Positions 1 to 6,406 are shown, counted from the first letter of the stretch. The stretch is DNA of 7,800 bases from JANNHP01 sp031404455 (GCA_031404455.1 JANNHP010000372.1:1-7800); one strand, 5' to 3'. The notes: a model not told the origin generated them from the letters alone. Made by a program: numbers and translations.

Positions 1-87
1 GGGGGGGGGGCGGAGGTCCCGGGCCGAGGTGTCGATCGTCTCGTGCGAACCGACCCACACTCCCGAGCCTTCAACCCACTACAGGGC
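1..87. other. Non-coding stretch at the window edge
   Basis: I see no convincing gene here. It opens with a run of ten G. The short ORFs through this stretch have no ribosome binding site or recognisable product and run on into the palindromic repeat, so I treat them as chance frames in GC-rich DNA. Together with repeat copy A it makes up the 230-bp gap downstream of mreB. Confidence 0.5.
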
Positions 88-203
88 GAAACCACCCTCT
101 CGGTTGGGGCGGCCCCCGGTGTCCGCCCGGGGTCGGAGAGAAACGCTGTCCGCGCCGATCTCGCGTGGGGCGGACACGGGGGTCCGCCCCTACCGAGACC
201 TCG
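88..203. repeat. Composite palindromic repeat, copy A
   Basis: This is an element of about 115 bp lying directly beyond the 3' end of mreB. Two outer arms, beginning CTCGGT at 99 and ending ACCGAG at 197, are inverted repeats of each other. Each arm can also fold into its own hairpin. The right arm pairs GGGCGGAC (168-175) with GTCCGCCC (182-189) around a 6-nt loop. The left arm (GGGCGG at 107-112 with CCGCCC at 123-128) has decayed slightly. A spacer of about 39 nt (129-167) separates the arms. A second copy lies at 6437-6551. I see no ORF or transposase inside it, so a REP/BIME-like or MITE-like non-autonomous repeat is the best description. At the mRNA level it could act as a terminator or 3'-end stabiliser for mreB. 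Confidence 0.85.
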
Positions 204-230
204 TGCCTGCCGCGTCTGGATGACCCGTGC

Positions 231-1283
231 TCACTCCTCCGCCGCAGCCAGCATCGAGCGGTAGGCGTCGAGGTTCTCGAGGAAGGCCTGCGTCCCGCGC
301 GCCACCGCGGTCAGCGGGTCCTTCGCCACGCGTACGGGGAGGCCCGTCTCCTCGGCGATCACGCGGTCGACGCCGCGGATCAGCGACCCGCCGCCCGCCA
401 TCACGATTCCCAGGTCCACGAGGTCGGCCGAGAGTTCGGGGGGCGTCGATTCGAGCGTGGTCCTCACGGCGGTCACGATCGAGAGCACGGGTTCCGCGAG
501 CGCCGCGCGGACCTCCTCGGACGTGACGACGACTTTGCGAGGCAGTCCCTTCGCAAGATCGCGGCCCTTGACCTCCATGCTCATCTCCTTGCGCAGGGGA
601 TAAGCGGAGCCGATGGCCACCTTGATCCGCTCCGCGGACTGCTCGCCGATGAGCAGGTTGTACTCCTTGCGCAGGTGGGCGATGATCGCCTCGTCGCACT
701 CGTCGCCCGCGATGCGGACGGACTGGCTGTGCACGATCCCGCCGAGTGAGATCACCGCGACCTCGGTCGTGCCGCCGCCGATGTCGCAGATCATGCAGCC
801 CGTTGGCTCGGTGATCGGCAGTCCGACGCCGATGGCCGCCGCGAGAGGCTCGGACACGAGGTAGACCTTCCTCGCTCCCGCGCGTTCCGCGGCGTTGATG
901 ACGGCGCGGCGCTCGACCTGCGTGATGCCGCTCGGGATCGCGATGACCATGCGCGGCCGCACGAAGCTGCGGTCGTGATGCACCTTTCGGATGAAGTACC
1001 GGAGCATCGCCTCGGTGATCTCGAAGTCGGCGATGACGCCGTTCTTCATCGGGCGGATGGCCTCGATGTGGCCGGGCGTCTTGCCCAGCATGTCCTTCGC
1101 GGCGAAGCCGACCGCCTGGCCGTCGCCGGCGATCTGGTTGGTGCCCTTGATGACCGCCACGACCGAGGGCTCGTTCAGCACGATTCCCTCGCCACGCACG
1201 GTGACGAGCGTGTTCGCCGTTCCCAGGTCGATCCCCATGTCGACGGAGAAGGCGCCGAGGAGGCGGTCCCAGAGGTTCAGCAA
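231..1283 (-). CDS. mreB: Rod shape-determining protein MreB (bacterial actin)
   Basis: MreB is an actin-like ATPase that polymerises into membrane-bound filaments and directs lateral cell-wall synthesis. The 350-residue product is of normal family length. The phosphate-1 loop is at residues 17-25 (GIDLGTANT), followed by the family signature LNEPSVVAV (36-44). Phosphate-2 is at 167-173 (DIGGGTT), followed by EVAVISLGGIV. The adenosine motif is near 296-305 (MAGGGSLIRG). The N-terminus (LNLWDRLLGAF) could form the amphipathic membrane-binding helix. The start is TTG at 1283: no ATG or GTG lies in frame upstream, and the next ATG (residue 16) would cut into the first strand. A weak GGGAG lies 10 nt upstream. 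No mreC, mreD, pbp2 or rodA is visible beside it. A terminator separates it from the upstream genes, so it probably has its own promoter within 1284-1335, although I find no consensus there. The family call is secure. Confidence 0.97.
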   Translation of the reverse strand: MLNLWDRLLGAFSVDMGIDLGTANTLVTVRGEGIVLNEPSVVAVIKGTNQIAGDGQAVGFAAKDMLGKTPGHIEAIRPMKNGVIADFEITEAMLRYFIRKVHHDRSFVRPRMVIAIPSGITQVERRAVINAAERAGARKVYLVSEPLAAAIGVGLPITEPTGCMICDIGGGTTEVAVISLGGIVHSQSVRIAGDECDEAIIAHLRKEYNLLIGEQSAERIKVAIGSAYPLRKEMSMEVKGRDLAKGLPRKVVVTSEEVRAALAEPVLSIVTAVRTTLESTPPELSADLVDLGIVMAGGGSLIRGVDRVIAEETGLPVRVAKDPLTAVARGTQAFLENLDAYRSMLAAAEE

Positions 1284-1335
1284 GGAGGCATCACTCCCGG
1301 ATAGCGCACGGACGAGGAACGGAGTCGCCCAGGAT

Positions 1336-1372
1336 AGACAAAGGGTCCGACGCCCCGAGGGGCGCCGGACCC
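1336..1372 (-). terminator. Rho-independent terminator of the small membrane-protein unit
   Basis: In the minus-strand transcript a 30-nt hairpin (1372 to 1343) has two 14-nt arms, GGGTCCGGCGCCCC and GGGGCGTCGGACCC. They pair along their whole length with one G-U wobble and are separated by two nucleotides, so the innermost pairs must open to form the loop. The hairpin is followed at once by TTTGTCT. It lies about 37 nt beyond the stop of the 50-residue gene and before mreB. In the plus-strand transcript the same position is an A-C mismatch and there is no U tract, so it is directional. Confidence 0.8.
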
Positions 1373-1394
1373 GTATCGCAAGATCGCGATGAAA

Positions 1395-1424
1395 GGCCTC
1401 CCGCCACGACTACGAGAGGAGGCC
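1395..1424 (-). terminator. Possible weaker hairpin overlapping the stop of the small gene
   Basis: On the minus strand GGCCTCC (1424-1418) pairs with GGAGGCC (1401-1395) across a 16-nt loop, followed by TTTC. It overlaps the TAG of the 50-residue gene at 1410-1412. The short U tract and large loop make it a poor terminator alone. It could be a 3'-end structure ahead of the stronger terminator at 1336-1372. Confidence 0.3.
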
Positions 1425-1562
1425 CTCGTGGTAGCGGTCGCCGAGCAGCTTGAGCGTGGCGAACATGGCGGTGAGCAGCGTGATGGTCGTGAGAACGATC
1501 AGCGCGGTCGCGAGAGGTGCGGCTCCGTCAACCGGCGCCGCCTCCATCTGGTCGTCAGACAT
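1410..1562 (-). CDS. Small single-TM protein, 50 residues
   Basis: I do not recognise this gene by family. The 50-residue product begins MSDDQMEAAPVDG and ends DRYHEGLLS. It has an acidic N-terminal tail, one hydrophobic segment at about residues 16-37 (ATALIVLTTITLLTAMFATL), and a short polar C-terminal tail. The start is well supported: AGGAAGGA lies at 1578-1571, 8 nt before the ATG at 1562. It begins 39 nt after the stop of the coiled-coil protein gene on the same strand and is followed by a strong terminator, so it is most likely the last gene of a two-gene transcript. No signal peptidase site is evident, so I infer a membrane-anchored partner or modulator of the upstream protein. It is short enough to be missed by automated callers. 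That it is a gene rests on the ribosome binding site, the clean TM pattern and the operon position. Confidence 0.7.
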   Translation of the reverse strand: MSDDQMEAAPVDGAAPLATALIVLTTITLLTAMFATLKLLGDRYHEGLLS

Positions 1563-1601
1563 GGTCGTCGTCCTTCCTGGTCTTCTGAGGGGAGGTGCGG
1601 C

Positions 1602-2450
1602 CTAGAGGCGCGTGGCGCACTCGTCGCCGGCCATGACATCGCGCTTCTTCGTGCCCGGCTTGGTCGTGCCCGAAGCGTAGTTCGGGAAGACCTTGTCGAT
1701 CACGATCGTCGAGACGTACTCGGCGCCGCGGTAGATCGTGAACTCGTAGCCGACCTGGACCTTGTCCTTCGAGCCGACGGAGATCACGTAGATGTCCACC
1801 TTGTTGTCCACGGCCTGGACCACGCCCTTGACGTCGTCCATCGACATGCCGCCGGAAAGCGTGCCCTTCTCGGCCTTGTAGCGCGCGAGGAGCGTCATCG
1901 ACGAGTCGAGCTTCTCTTCGAGGCTCTTCTGCTCGGCCGCTGCCGCTGCGAGAGCCTTCTCGGCCGTGTCCTTGTCCTGCGTGAGGCGGGCGATCTCGTC
2001 GGCCTGCGCCTTGTTCTTCCCGTCGGTCTCCTTCCGGGAGGCCTCCGAGGTCGACAGGTCGGAGCGGACCTTGTCGAGCTGCGTGTTCAGATCGGCGAGC
2101 TTGCCCTGCAGGTCCGTCTGGGCCGAGGCGAGCTTGTCGAGCGCGGCTCGCGTCTGCGAGTTCGCGTTGTTGAGCTGGGCGTTCGAGTCCTGGAAGTTCT
2201 TGAGCTGCGCTTCTGCGGCAGCCTTCGACTTCTCCGAGTCGGCAAAGCGGGACTGGGCATCCTTGGCCCGGTTCTCCGCGGCGGTGCCCTGTTGCTTCAG
2301 GGTCTCGACTTCGGCTTCGGAGGACTTCTTGTAGGCCTCGTACTTGCCCTTGAAGTCCTCGGCAGCGCCGAGAAGGGTTCCTGCGGCCGCCAGGAAGGCG
2401 ACGGCGAGGATGAAGTTCACCACCACCATGATCTTCGCGAAGAGACTCAT
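1602..2450 (-). CDS. Membrane-anchored coiled-coil protein with MreC-like layout
   Basis: The product is 282 residues and of unknown function. A single hydrophobic segment at residues 8-28 (VVVNFILAVAFLAAAG) should anchor it in the inner membrane. A long Ala/Lys/Glu/Gln-rich coiled coil follows at about 31-195. A compact C-terminal region at about 205-282 has alternating hydrophobic strands, including VISVGSKDKVQVG (222-234) and FTIYRG (237-242). The order TM, coiled coil, beta-type domain is that of MreC, and the GSKDKVQVG stretch resembles the strand-turn wording of MreC beta domains, but I see only one such domain and no clear MreC signature. I chose ATG 2450 because GGGAGG (2466-2461) lies 10 nt upstream. 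The in-frame GTG at 2468 would place that ribosome binding site inside the gene. A promoter lies at 2542-2571, and the 50-residue TM gene follows in the same unit. I have seen similar short-headed coiled-coil proteins described from Planctomycetota; that link is recollection, not a search. Confidence 0.85.
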   Translation of the reverse strand: MSLFAKIMVVVNFILAVAFLAAAGTLLGAAEDFKGKYEAYKKSSEAEVETLKQQGTAAENRAKDAQSRFADSEKSKAAAEAQLKNFQDSNAQLNNANSQTRAALDKLASAQTDLQGKLADLNTQLDKVRSDLSTSEASRKETDGKNKAQADEIARLTQDKDTAEKALAAAAAEQKSLEEKLDSSMTLLARYKAEKGTLSGGMSMDDVKGVVQAVDNKVDIYVISVGSKDKVQVGYEFTIYRGAEYVSTIVIDKVFPNYASGTTKPGTKKRDVMAGDECATRL

Positions 2451-2620
2451 CTGGTTTCGGCCTCCCACCTTACGAGCCCGGGCCCATCCGGGTTCGAGGT
2501 TCCAACGTGCCCAGTAACGCCCGAACGGCTACGAGGCGGGGATGCTAGGTCCGGCTCGGGAGGGAGGTCAAGAGGAAAGATGCGCCTCTCGCCGACGCTT
2601 GCGCGAGCGCGCCCGGGCCT
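2451..2620. other. Intergenic region between lnt and the coiled-coil gene
   Basis: This 170-bp gap holds the promoter at 2542-2571, the leader of the coiled-coil gene and its ribosome binding site (2461-2466). Just after the lnt stop there are GC-rich short inverted stretches (about 2590-2612), but no clear hairpin followed by a U tract. I cannot name a convincing terminator for lnt. Confidence 0.5.
2542..2571 (-). promoter_or_regulatory. Sigma70-type promoter for the coiled-coil/TM gene pair
   Basis: On the minus strand TTGACC (2571-2566) and TAGCAT (2547-2542) are separated by 18 nt. The -35 matches TTGACA at five of six positions. The -10 matches TATAAT at four of six, including the first two bases and the last. 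Transcription would begin near 2535, giving a leader of about 85 nt. That leader contains an imperfect hairpin (CCCGG with CCGGG, about 2476-2493) before the ribosome binding site. The position, in a gap between lnt and the next gene, fits. Confidence 0.6.
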
Positions 2621-4243
2621 TCACCGCGGGACCGGCGCCGCGCCGCGAGACCGCGCGACCGCGAACGCCGCGCCCGCCACGCCGAGAAGCCACGCCCCCC
2701 ACTCGCCGACCGCCGCGAACAGGCTCGGCGACTCGCAGAGCGGCGCCTCCACGATGAGGTACCCCGCCTCGTCGGCGCGGGTGGACGCGCGGACCGAGCC
2801 GTCGGGTCCGATCACCGCAGAGACGCCGTTGTTGCTCGCGAGGACGAGCGTCCGCCTCAGTTCCGCCGAGCGGACGGCGCAGATCGCGAGAGCCTGTCCC
2901 ATCTGCGACGTCCCCGCGAACCAGCCGTAGTTGCTGCAGTTGACGAGGAGGTTCGCGCCCGATCGCACCATCGTCCGCGGCACCTCCGGGAAGAGCGACT
3001 CGTAGCAGATCATCACGCCCGTCCGTGCGCCGCCGCTGCCGAGCGGGATCACCGTCCCCGCCTCGCCGGGCCGGAGATCCGGAAGGAAGCCGATCATGTT
3101 CTCGAGGTAGTCCTCGAACTCCTCCCGGAAGGGGATCAGCCACTTCAGCGGGATGTACTCCCCGCCCGGCGTGAGGTGCTGCTTGTCCTGGTAGCCGTGG
3201 ACGCGCCCTCCGGAATCGAGCGCGACGACGGTGTTGTAGAGGAGGCCGCGCTTGCCGCCCGGCGCGCCGGACTGGATGCCCGCCAGCGTCCACGCGCCGC
3301 GCGACGCAGCAACCACCCTGAACACCTCCGCGCGCGAGATCCCGCCCTTCTCGTACGTCGACATCACCGCGCCGTCCGCGAACGGCCGCACGGCGAGCGC
3401 CGGGACCATCGTCTCCGCCCAGACGACGACGTCGACCGGCGTCCCCTGCGCCTTCGCCTCGGCGAAGCCCTTCGCCGCGAGGCGCTCGTGCGTCTCCCAG
3501 ATGACCGCCTCGGTCGGACGCGGTTCGCTGCTCGAGAGGGCGTCCTCCTTCAGCTTCTGCGAGATGTTCGGCTGGAGGAGGAGCATCGTCGGTCCGGGTT
3601 TCTCCTCGATCGACGGCTTGCCGAACGCCCACGCCGCGAACCCGGCCCAGACGATCGCCGCGGGCGCGAGGACGCGGGCGGCTCTGCCGATCGGCTCGCC
3701 CTCGGCGAGGCGGCACGCGACTTCCGCGATCCCCGCGGCGAGGAGCAACGTCGCGAGCGTCGCGCCGTGGACGCCGAGGAGATCCATGCTGCCCATCAGC
3801 ACCGGGTTCTTCCATCCGGCGTAGCCCGGCAGCATCCACGGGAAGCCCGACAGCACGGTCGTGCGGAGCATGTCGGCGAGGAGATGCGCCATGGGGAGGA
3901 CGACGATCCACGCCGCGGACGGTCGGTCTCCCTTGGCACCCTTCGCGAGGAACCGTCCGGCGAGACGCCCCCAGAACGACTCCCATCCCGCGCACCAGAG
4001 GACGACGACGATCCACATCGGCCACACGAGCGGGCGGATCCACGACACGCCGGGGACGAAGAGCGCCGCCATCGCAACGAACACCTGCAGTCCCGCGCGC
4101 TCACCGCGGCGCAGGCGCATCGACGCGAAGAGGAGCGCCCACGCGATCGGATGGAGCCAGCCCTGGTCGAGCGGCGGGAACGACACCCACATCAGCGCGC
4201 CGGCGACGAGCGGCGCGAACCAGAACGAGCGGAGGAGCTTCAA
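2621..4243 (-). CDS. lnt: Apolipoprotein N-acyltransferase
   Basis: Lnt transfers a fatty acyl chain from a phospholipid to the N-terminal diacylglyceryl-cysteine of lipoproteins, the last step of lipoprotein maturation at the periplasmic face of the inner membrane. The 540-residue product has several N-terminal membrane segments (about residues 8-210), a nitrilase-type domain (about 217-500) and a final membrane helix (about 509-531). The Glu-Lys-Cys triad is visible: E277 in VVWAETMVP, K354 in YQDKQHL, and C413 in MICYESLFPE. NYGWFAGTSQ (438-447) and ASNNGVSAVIGP (469-480) match the expected nitrilase-fold positions. The start is TTG at 4243, inside TTGA shared with the moeA stop. No ATG or GTG is in frame immediately upstream, and the next internal ATG (residue 18) would fall within the first TM segment. 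Translation is probably coupled to moeA. The presence of Lnt implies a diderm envelope with triacylated lipoproteins. Confidence 0.95.
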   Translation of the reverse strand: MKLLRSFWFAPLVAGALMWVSFPPLDQGWLHPIAWALLFASMRLRRGERAGLQVFVAMAALFVPGVSWIRPLVWPMWIVVVLWCAGWESFWGRLAGRFLAKGAKGDRPSAAWIVVLPMAHLLADMLRTTVLSGFPWMLPGYAGWKNPVLMGSMDLLGVHGATLATLLLAAGIAEVACRLAEGEPIGRAARVLAPAAIVWAGFAAWAFGKPSIEEKPGPTMLLLQPNISQKLKEDALSSSEPRPTEAVIWETHERLAAKGFAEAKAQGTPVDVVVWAETMVPALAVRPFADGAVMSTYEKGGISRAEVFRVVAASRGAWTLAGIQSGAPGGKRGLLYNTVVALDSGGRVHGYQDKQHLTPGGEYIPLKWLIPFREEFEDYLENMIGFLPDLRPGEAGTVIPLGSGGARTGVMICYESLFPEVPRTMVRSGANLLVNCSNYGWFAGTSQMGQALAICAVRSAELRRTLVLASNNGVSAVIGPDGSVRASTRADEAGYLIVEAPLCESPSLFAAVGEWGAWLLGVAGAAFAVARSRGAAPVPR

Positions 4244-5460
4244 CGCGCCGTCCCCGAGAGGGGCACGACGACGCAGCGCTCCCCCGCCGCGCGGGCGGGG
4301 CCGTTCTCGGCGACGACGATGAGAGCGTCCGCGCGCGAGAAGCCGAACACGTCTCCCGATCCGCTGTATGAAACCGGCGTCGCGTCGAGACGTACGTCGG
4401 CGTCGGACTCCGTGCGCGCGGGGACGAACTTACGCCGCCACGTCCCGGCGCCGACGGCACCGCCGAGCGTGGCGACGAGCATCTCGGGGACGACGTCCGC
4501 GCGGCCGGAGAGTTTCCGCAGCGCCGGGCGGACGAAGAGCGCCGCGTTGACGAGCGCCGACACCGGGTTTCCCGGCAGCCCGAAAACGAGCGTCCCGCCG
4601 CGGACGCCGAACCAGAGCGGCTTGCCCGGTTGCAGGCTCACGCCGTGGAAGACGCGTTCGACGCCCGCGTCCGCGAGCGCCGCGGGCACGTAGTCGAAGT
4701 CGCCGACACTGACGCCGCCCGTGATGAGCAAGATGGCGGGATCCTTCGCGAGCGCCGTCAAGAGCGCGTCATCGAGTGCCGGCCGCGAGTCGGGCGCGAT
4801 CGGCAGCGACTCGGGCCATCCGCCGTAACTCCACATCGCCGACATCAGCGCGGGCGCGTTGCTGTTGCGGATCTTGCCGGGCGCCGGCTCGTCGCCGACC
4901 GGCACGAGTTCGCTGCCCGTCGCGAGGATGACGACCGGCGGACGCCGCGCGACTCGGACGCTCGCCCGGCCGACGGACGCGAGCGCGCCGGTGACGCCGG
5001 GCGAGATCAGCGTCCCCCTCGCCGCGACGATCGCGCCCTTGCGGCTCTCGCTCGCGCGCGGCGCCACGTTCTCCTCCGCGGCGATCGCCTCGGGGAAGGT
5101 GACGCGCGCGCCGTCCACCTCCACGTCTTCCTGCTTCGCGACGGCGTCCGCGCCGTCGGGCACCGCGCTGCCGGTGAAGATCCGCGCCGCCTGCCGCGGC
5201 CCGATACGGTCGCCCGGCGCCTTGCCCGCGGGCACCTGGCAGACGACGTCGAACGTGCCCGGCGCGTCGGACGCGCGGACCGCGTAGCCGTCCACGCGAC
5301 TGCGCGGCCACGCGGGGTAGTCGGCGTCGGCGAAGACGTCGTCGAAGAGCGTGCATCCCGTCGCGAACTCGAGCGGCGCCTCCTCCGCGGCCGCGACCGG
5401 AGGCGGCACGCGGGCGAGCACGAGGGCGAGCGCCTCGTCCACGGTGAGAAGTCGGCTCAT
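4240..5460 (-). CDS. moeA: Molybdopterin molybdenumtransferase MoeA
   Basis: MoeA inserts molybdate into adenylylated molybdopterin, completing the molybdenum cofactor in the cytoplasm. At 406 residues it is of normal family length. Domain motifs appear in order: RVDGYAVRASD (55-65, where MoeA usually has MDG[FY]A), FTGSAVPDGADAV (95-107), ATGSELVPVGD (180-190), IRNSN (197-201), TGGVSVGDFDY (247-257), LQPGKPLWFG (276-285) and GLPGNPVSALV (294-304). The C-terminal domain IV follows. ATG 5460 is used; its ribosome binding site is weak. It is the first gene of a minus-strand pair with lnt, overlapping it by four bases, and is divergent from ribH with a 62-bp gap. No other molybdenum cofactor genes are visible, so its pairing with a lipoprotein gene has no obvious functional logic. 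R55 in place of the common Met of the (N/S)xMDG(Y/F)A motif is a substitution worth noting; the Asp and Gly are kept. Confidence 0.95.
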   Translation of the reverse strand: MSRLLTVDEALALVLARVPPPVAAAEEAPLEFATGCTLFDDVFADADYPAWPRSRVDGYAVRASDAPGTFDVVCQVPAGKAPGDRIGPRQAARIFTGSAVPDGADAVAKQEDVEVDGARVTFPEAIAAEENVAPRASESRKGAIVAARGTLISPGVTGALASVGRASVRVARRPPVVILATGSELVPVGDEPAPGKIRNSNAPALMSAMWSYGGWPESLPIAPDSRPALDDALLTALAKDPAILLITGGVSVGDFDYVPAALADAGVERVFHGVSLQPGKPLWFGVRGGTLVFGLPGNPVSALVNAALFVRPALRKLSGRADVVPEMLVATLGGAVGAGTWRRKFVPARTESDADVRLDATPVSYSGSGDVFGFSRADALIVVAENGPARAAGERCVVVPLSGTAR

Positions 5461-5522
5461 CGCCGCATTCTGTCGGGCGCCCGGAGCGGCGGATACATTC
5501 CCGCCCTCGGAGGTCCCGCACT
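5461..5522. promoter_or_regulatory. Divergent promoter region between moeA and ribH
   Basis: These 62 bp must carry the start signals for both directions unless the promoters lie inside the genes. On the plus strand GGAGG (5509-5513) is a good ribosome binding site 9 nt before the ribH start. TACATT (5494-5499) is a possible -10 with no good -35. A perfect 10-bp palindrome, CGGGCGCCCG (5474-5483), sits near the middle and could be an operator, but such palindromes arise easily in GC-rich DNA. I see no FMN riboswitch; the space is too short for one. Confidence 0.35.
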
Positions 5523-5999
5523 TTGGAAAAGATCTACGTCGGCCCCCCCGGCAAGCGCCGCCGGATCGCGATCGTGTGCTCGCAGTTCAACGACGAAGTC
5601 ACGTCGAAGCTCCTGGCGGGAGCCATCGAGGCCCTCGAGATCGCGGGTGTGCTCGACAGGAACATCAAGGTGGTGCTCGTCCCGGGCGCCTTCGAACTGC
5701 CGTTCGCCGCGCAGACGCTCGCCCGCACGAAGCGGTACGACGCGATCGTCGCGCTCGGCGCCGTCATCCGCGGCGAGACCGGCCACTACGACCACGTCTG
5801 CCGCGCCGCCGAGGAGGGTCTGATGCGCGTCGGCCTCGACGAGAGCATCCCCGTGCTCTTCGGCGTGCTCACGTGCGACACCGAGAAGCAGGCGCTCGCG
5901 CGCGCGGGCGGCAAGCACGGCAACAAGGGCGCGGACGTCGCTTACGACGCGCTCCACCTCGTCCATCTCCACGATCGCCTCAGGAAGGCGCGGTCATGA
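5523..5999 (+). CDS. ribH: 6,7-dimethyl-8-ribityllumazine synthase
   Basis: RibH condenses 5-amino-6-ribitylamino-uracil with 3,4-dihydroxy-2-butanone 4-phosphate to give lumazine, the penultimate step of riboflavin synthesis, usually as a pentamer or 60-subunit shell in the cytoplasm. The 158-residue product is normal in length. Visible active-site motifs are F22-N23 (SQFNDEVT), VPGAFELPFAA (53-63), ALGAVIRGETGHYDHV (77-92, catalytic H88), LFGVLTCDT (112-120) and ARAGGKHGNKG (126-136), including the phosphate-binding arginine. The start is TTG at 5523, supported by GGAGG 9 nt upstream and by correct N-terminal length. It overlaps nusB by four bases (ATGA at 5996-5999), a common ribH-nusB arrangement. 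No other riboflavin genes are in the window. Confidence 0.97.
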   Translation: MEKIYVGPPGKRRRIAIVCSQFNDEVTSKLLAGAIEALEIAGVLDRNIKVVLVPGAFELPFAAQTLARTKRYDAIVALGAVIRGETGHYDHVCRAAEEGLMRVGLDESIPVLFGVLTCDTEKQALARAGGKHGNKGADVAYDALHLVHLHDRLRKARS

Positions 6000-6406
6000 A
6001 GAACCGCCGCAAGGCCCGCGAGATCGCCATCGCCTTCCTCTACCAGTGGGACGTGCGCGGCGACGAGGTGCTGCCCGAACTCGACGACCTGCTCGTCAAG
6101 GACCGGCGCGAGCCCGAGGTCGCCGACTACGTGAAGCTCCTCGTCCGAGGCACGATCGAGAAGCGCGAGGAGATCGACAAGCGCATCTCCGAGGCCGCCG
6201 AGCACTGGCGCATCGAGCGCATGGCCGTCGTGGACCGCAACATCCTGCGCATGGCGACGTGGGAGATGGCTTTCCGCGCCGAGGACGTGCCGCCGAAGGT
6301 CGCGATCAACGAGGCGATCGAGTTGGCGAAACGGTTCTCGACGGAGCAGAGCGGCGCCTTCGTCAACGGGGTGCTCGACCGCGTGAAGCGCGGGCTCGGG
6401 CTGTAG
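5996..6406 (+). CDS. nusB: Transcription antitermination factor NusB
   Basis: NusB binds boxA RNA together with ribosomal protein S10 (NusE) and promotes antitermination, mainly on rRNA operons. The all-helical product has 136 residues, the usual size. It opens with the family pattern KNRRKAREIAIAFLYQWD (2-19), then RNILRMATWEM (81-91) and the C-terminal signature KVAINEAIELAKRFSTEQSG (101-120) followed by AFVNGVLDRV (121-130). ATG 5996 is preceded by AGGAAGG (5982-5988) at 7 nt, inside the end of ribH, and overlaps the ribH stop, so the two are co-translated. The stop at 6404-6406 is followed by repeat copy B, whose hairpins may form the 3' end of this transcript. Confidence 0.97.
   Translation: MKNRRKAREIAIAFLYQWDVRGDEVLPELDDLLVKDRREPEVADYVKLLVRGTIEKREEIDKRISEAAEHWRIERMAVVDRNILRMATWEMAFRAEDVPPKVAINEAIELAKRFSTEQSGAFVNGVLDRVKRGLGL

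Noticed and set aside
1..10. Run of ten G at the window start
   Set aside because: It could be an assembly or poly-G sequencing artefact or a genuine homopolymer at a contig edge. Nothing adjacent supports a biological reading.
84..90. Solo hydrogenase, CRISPR or attachment-site reading of the repeats
   Set aside because: There are only two dispersed copies with internal symmetry, no regular spacing, no cas genes, no integrase and no tRNA.
1389..2930. Plus-strand 513-codon open frame antisense to the coiled-coil gene and the end of lnt
   Set aside because: It spans two genes and their promoter gap, its product is Arg/Gly/Leu-rich low-complexity wording, and it has no family resemblance. Long antisense frames are expected in GC-rich DNA.
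3176..4693. Plus-strand 505-codon open frame antisense to lnt and moeA
   Set aside because: It is Arg-rich, crosses two clearly real genes with intact catalytic motifs, and lacks a ribosome binding site or domain.
5461..5522. FMN riboswitch ahead of ribH
   Set aside because: Only 62 bp are available and none of the conserved RFN segments are present.
5606..5620. Altered lumazine synthase active site (GETGHYD instead of GETPHFD)
   Set aside because: The position before the catalytic His varies among known family members, and Tyr for Phe is common. His88, FN and the phosphate-site residues are intact, so this looks like normal variation.
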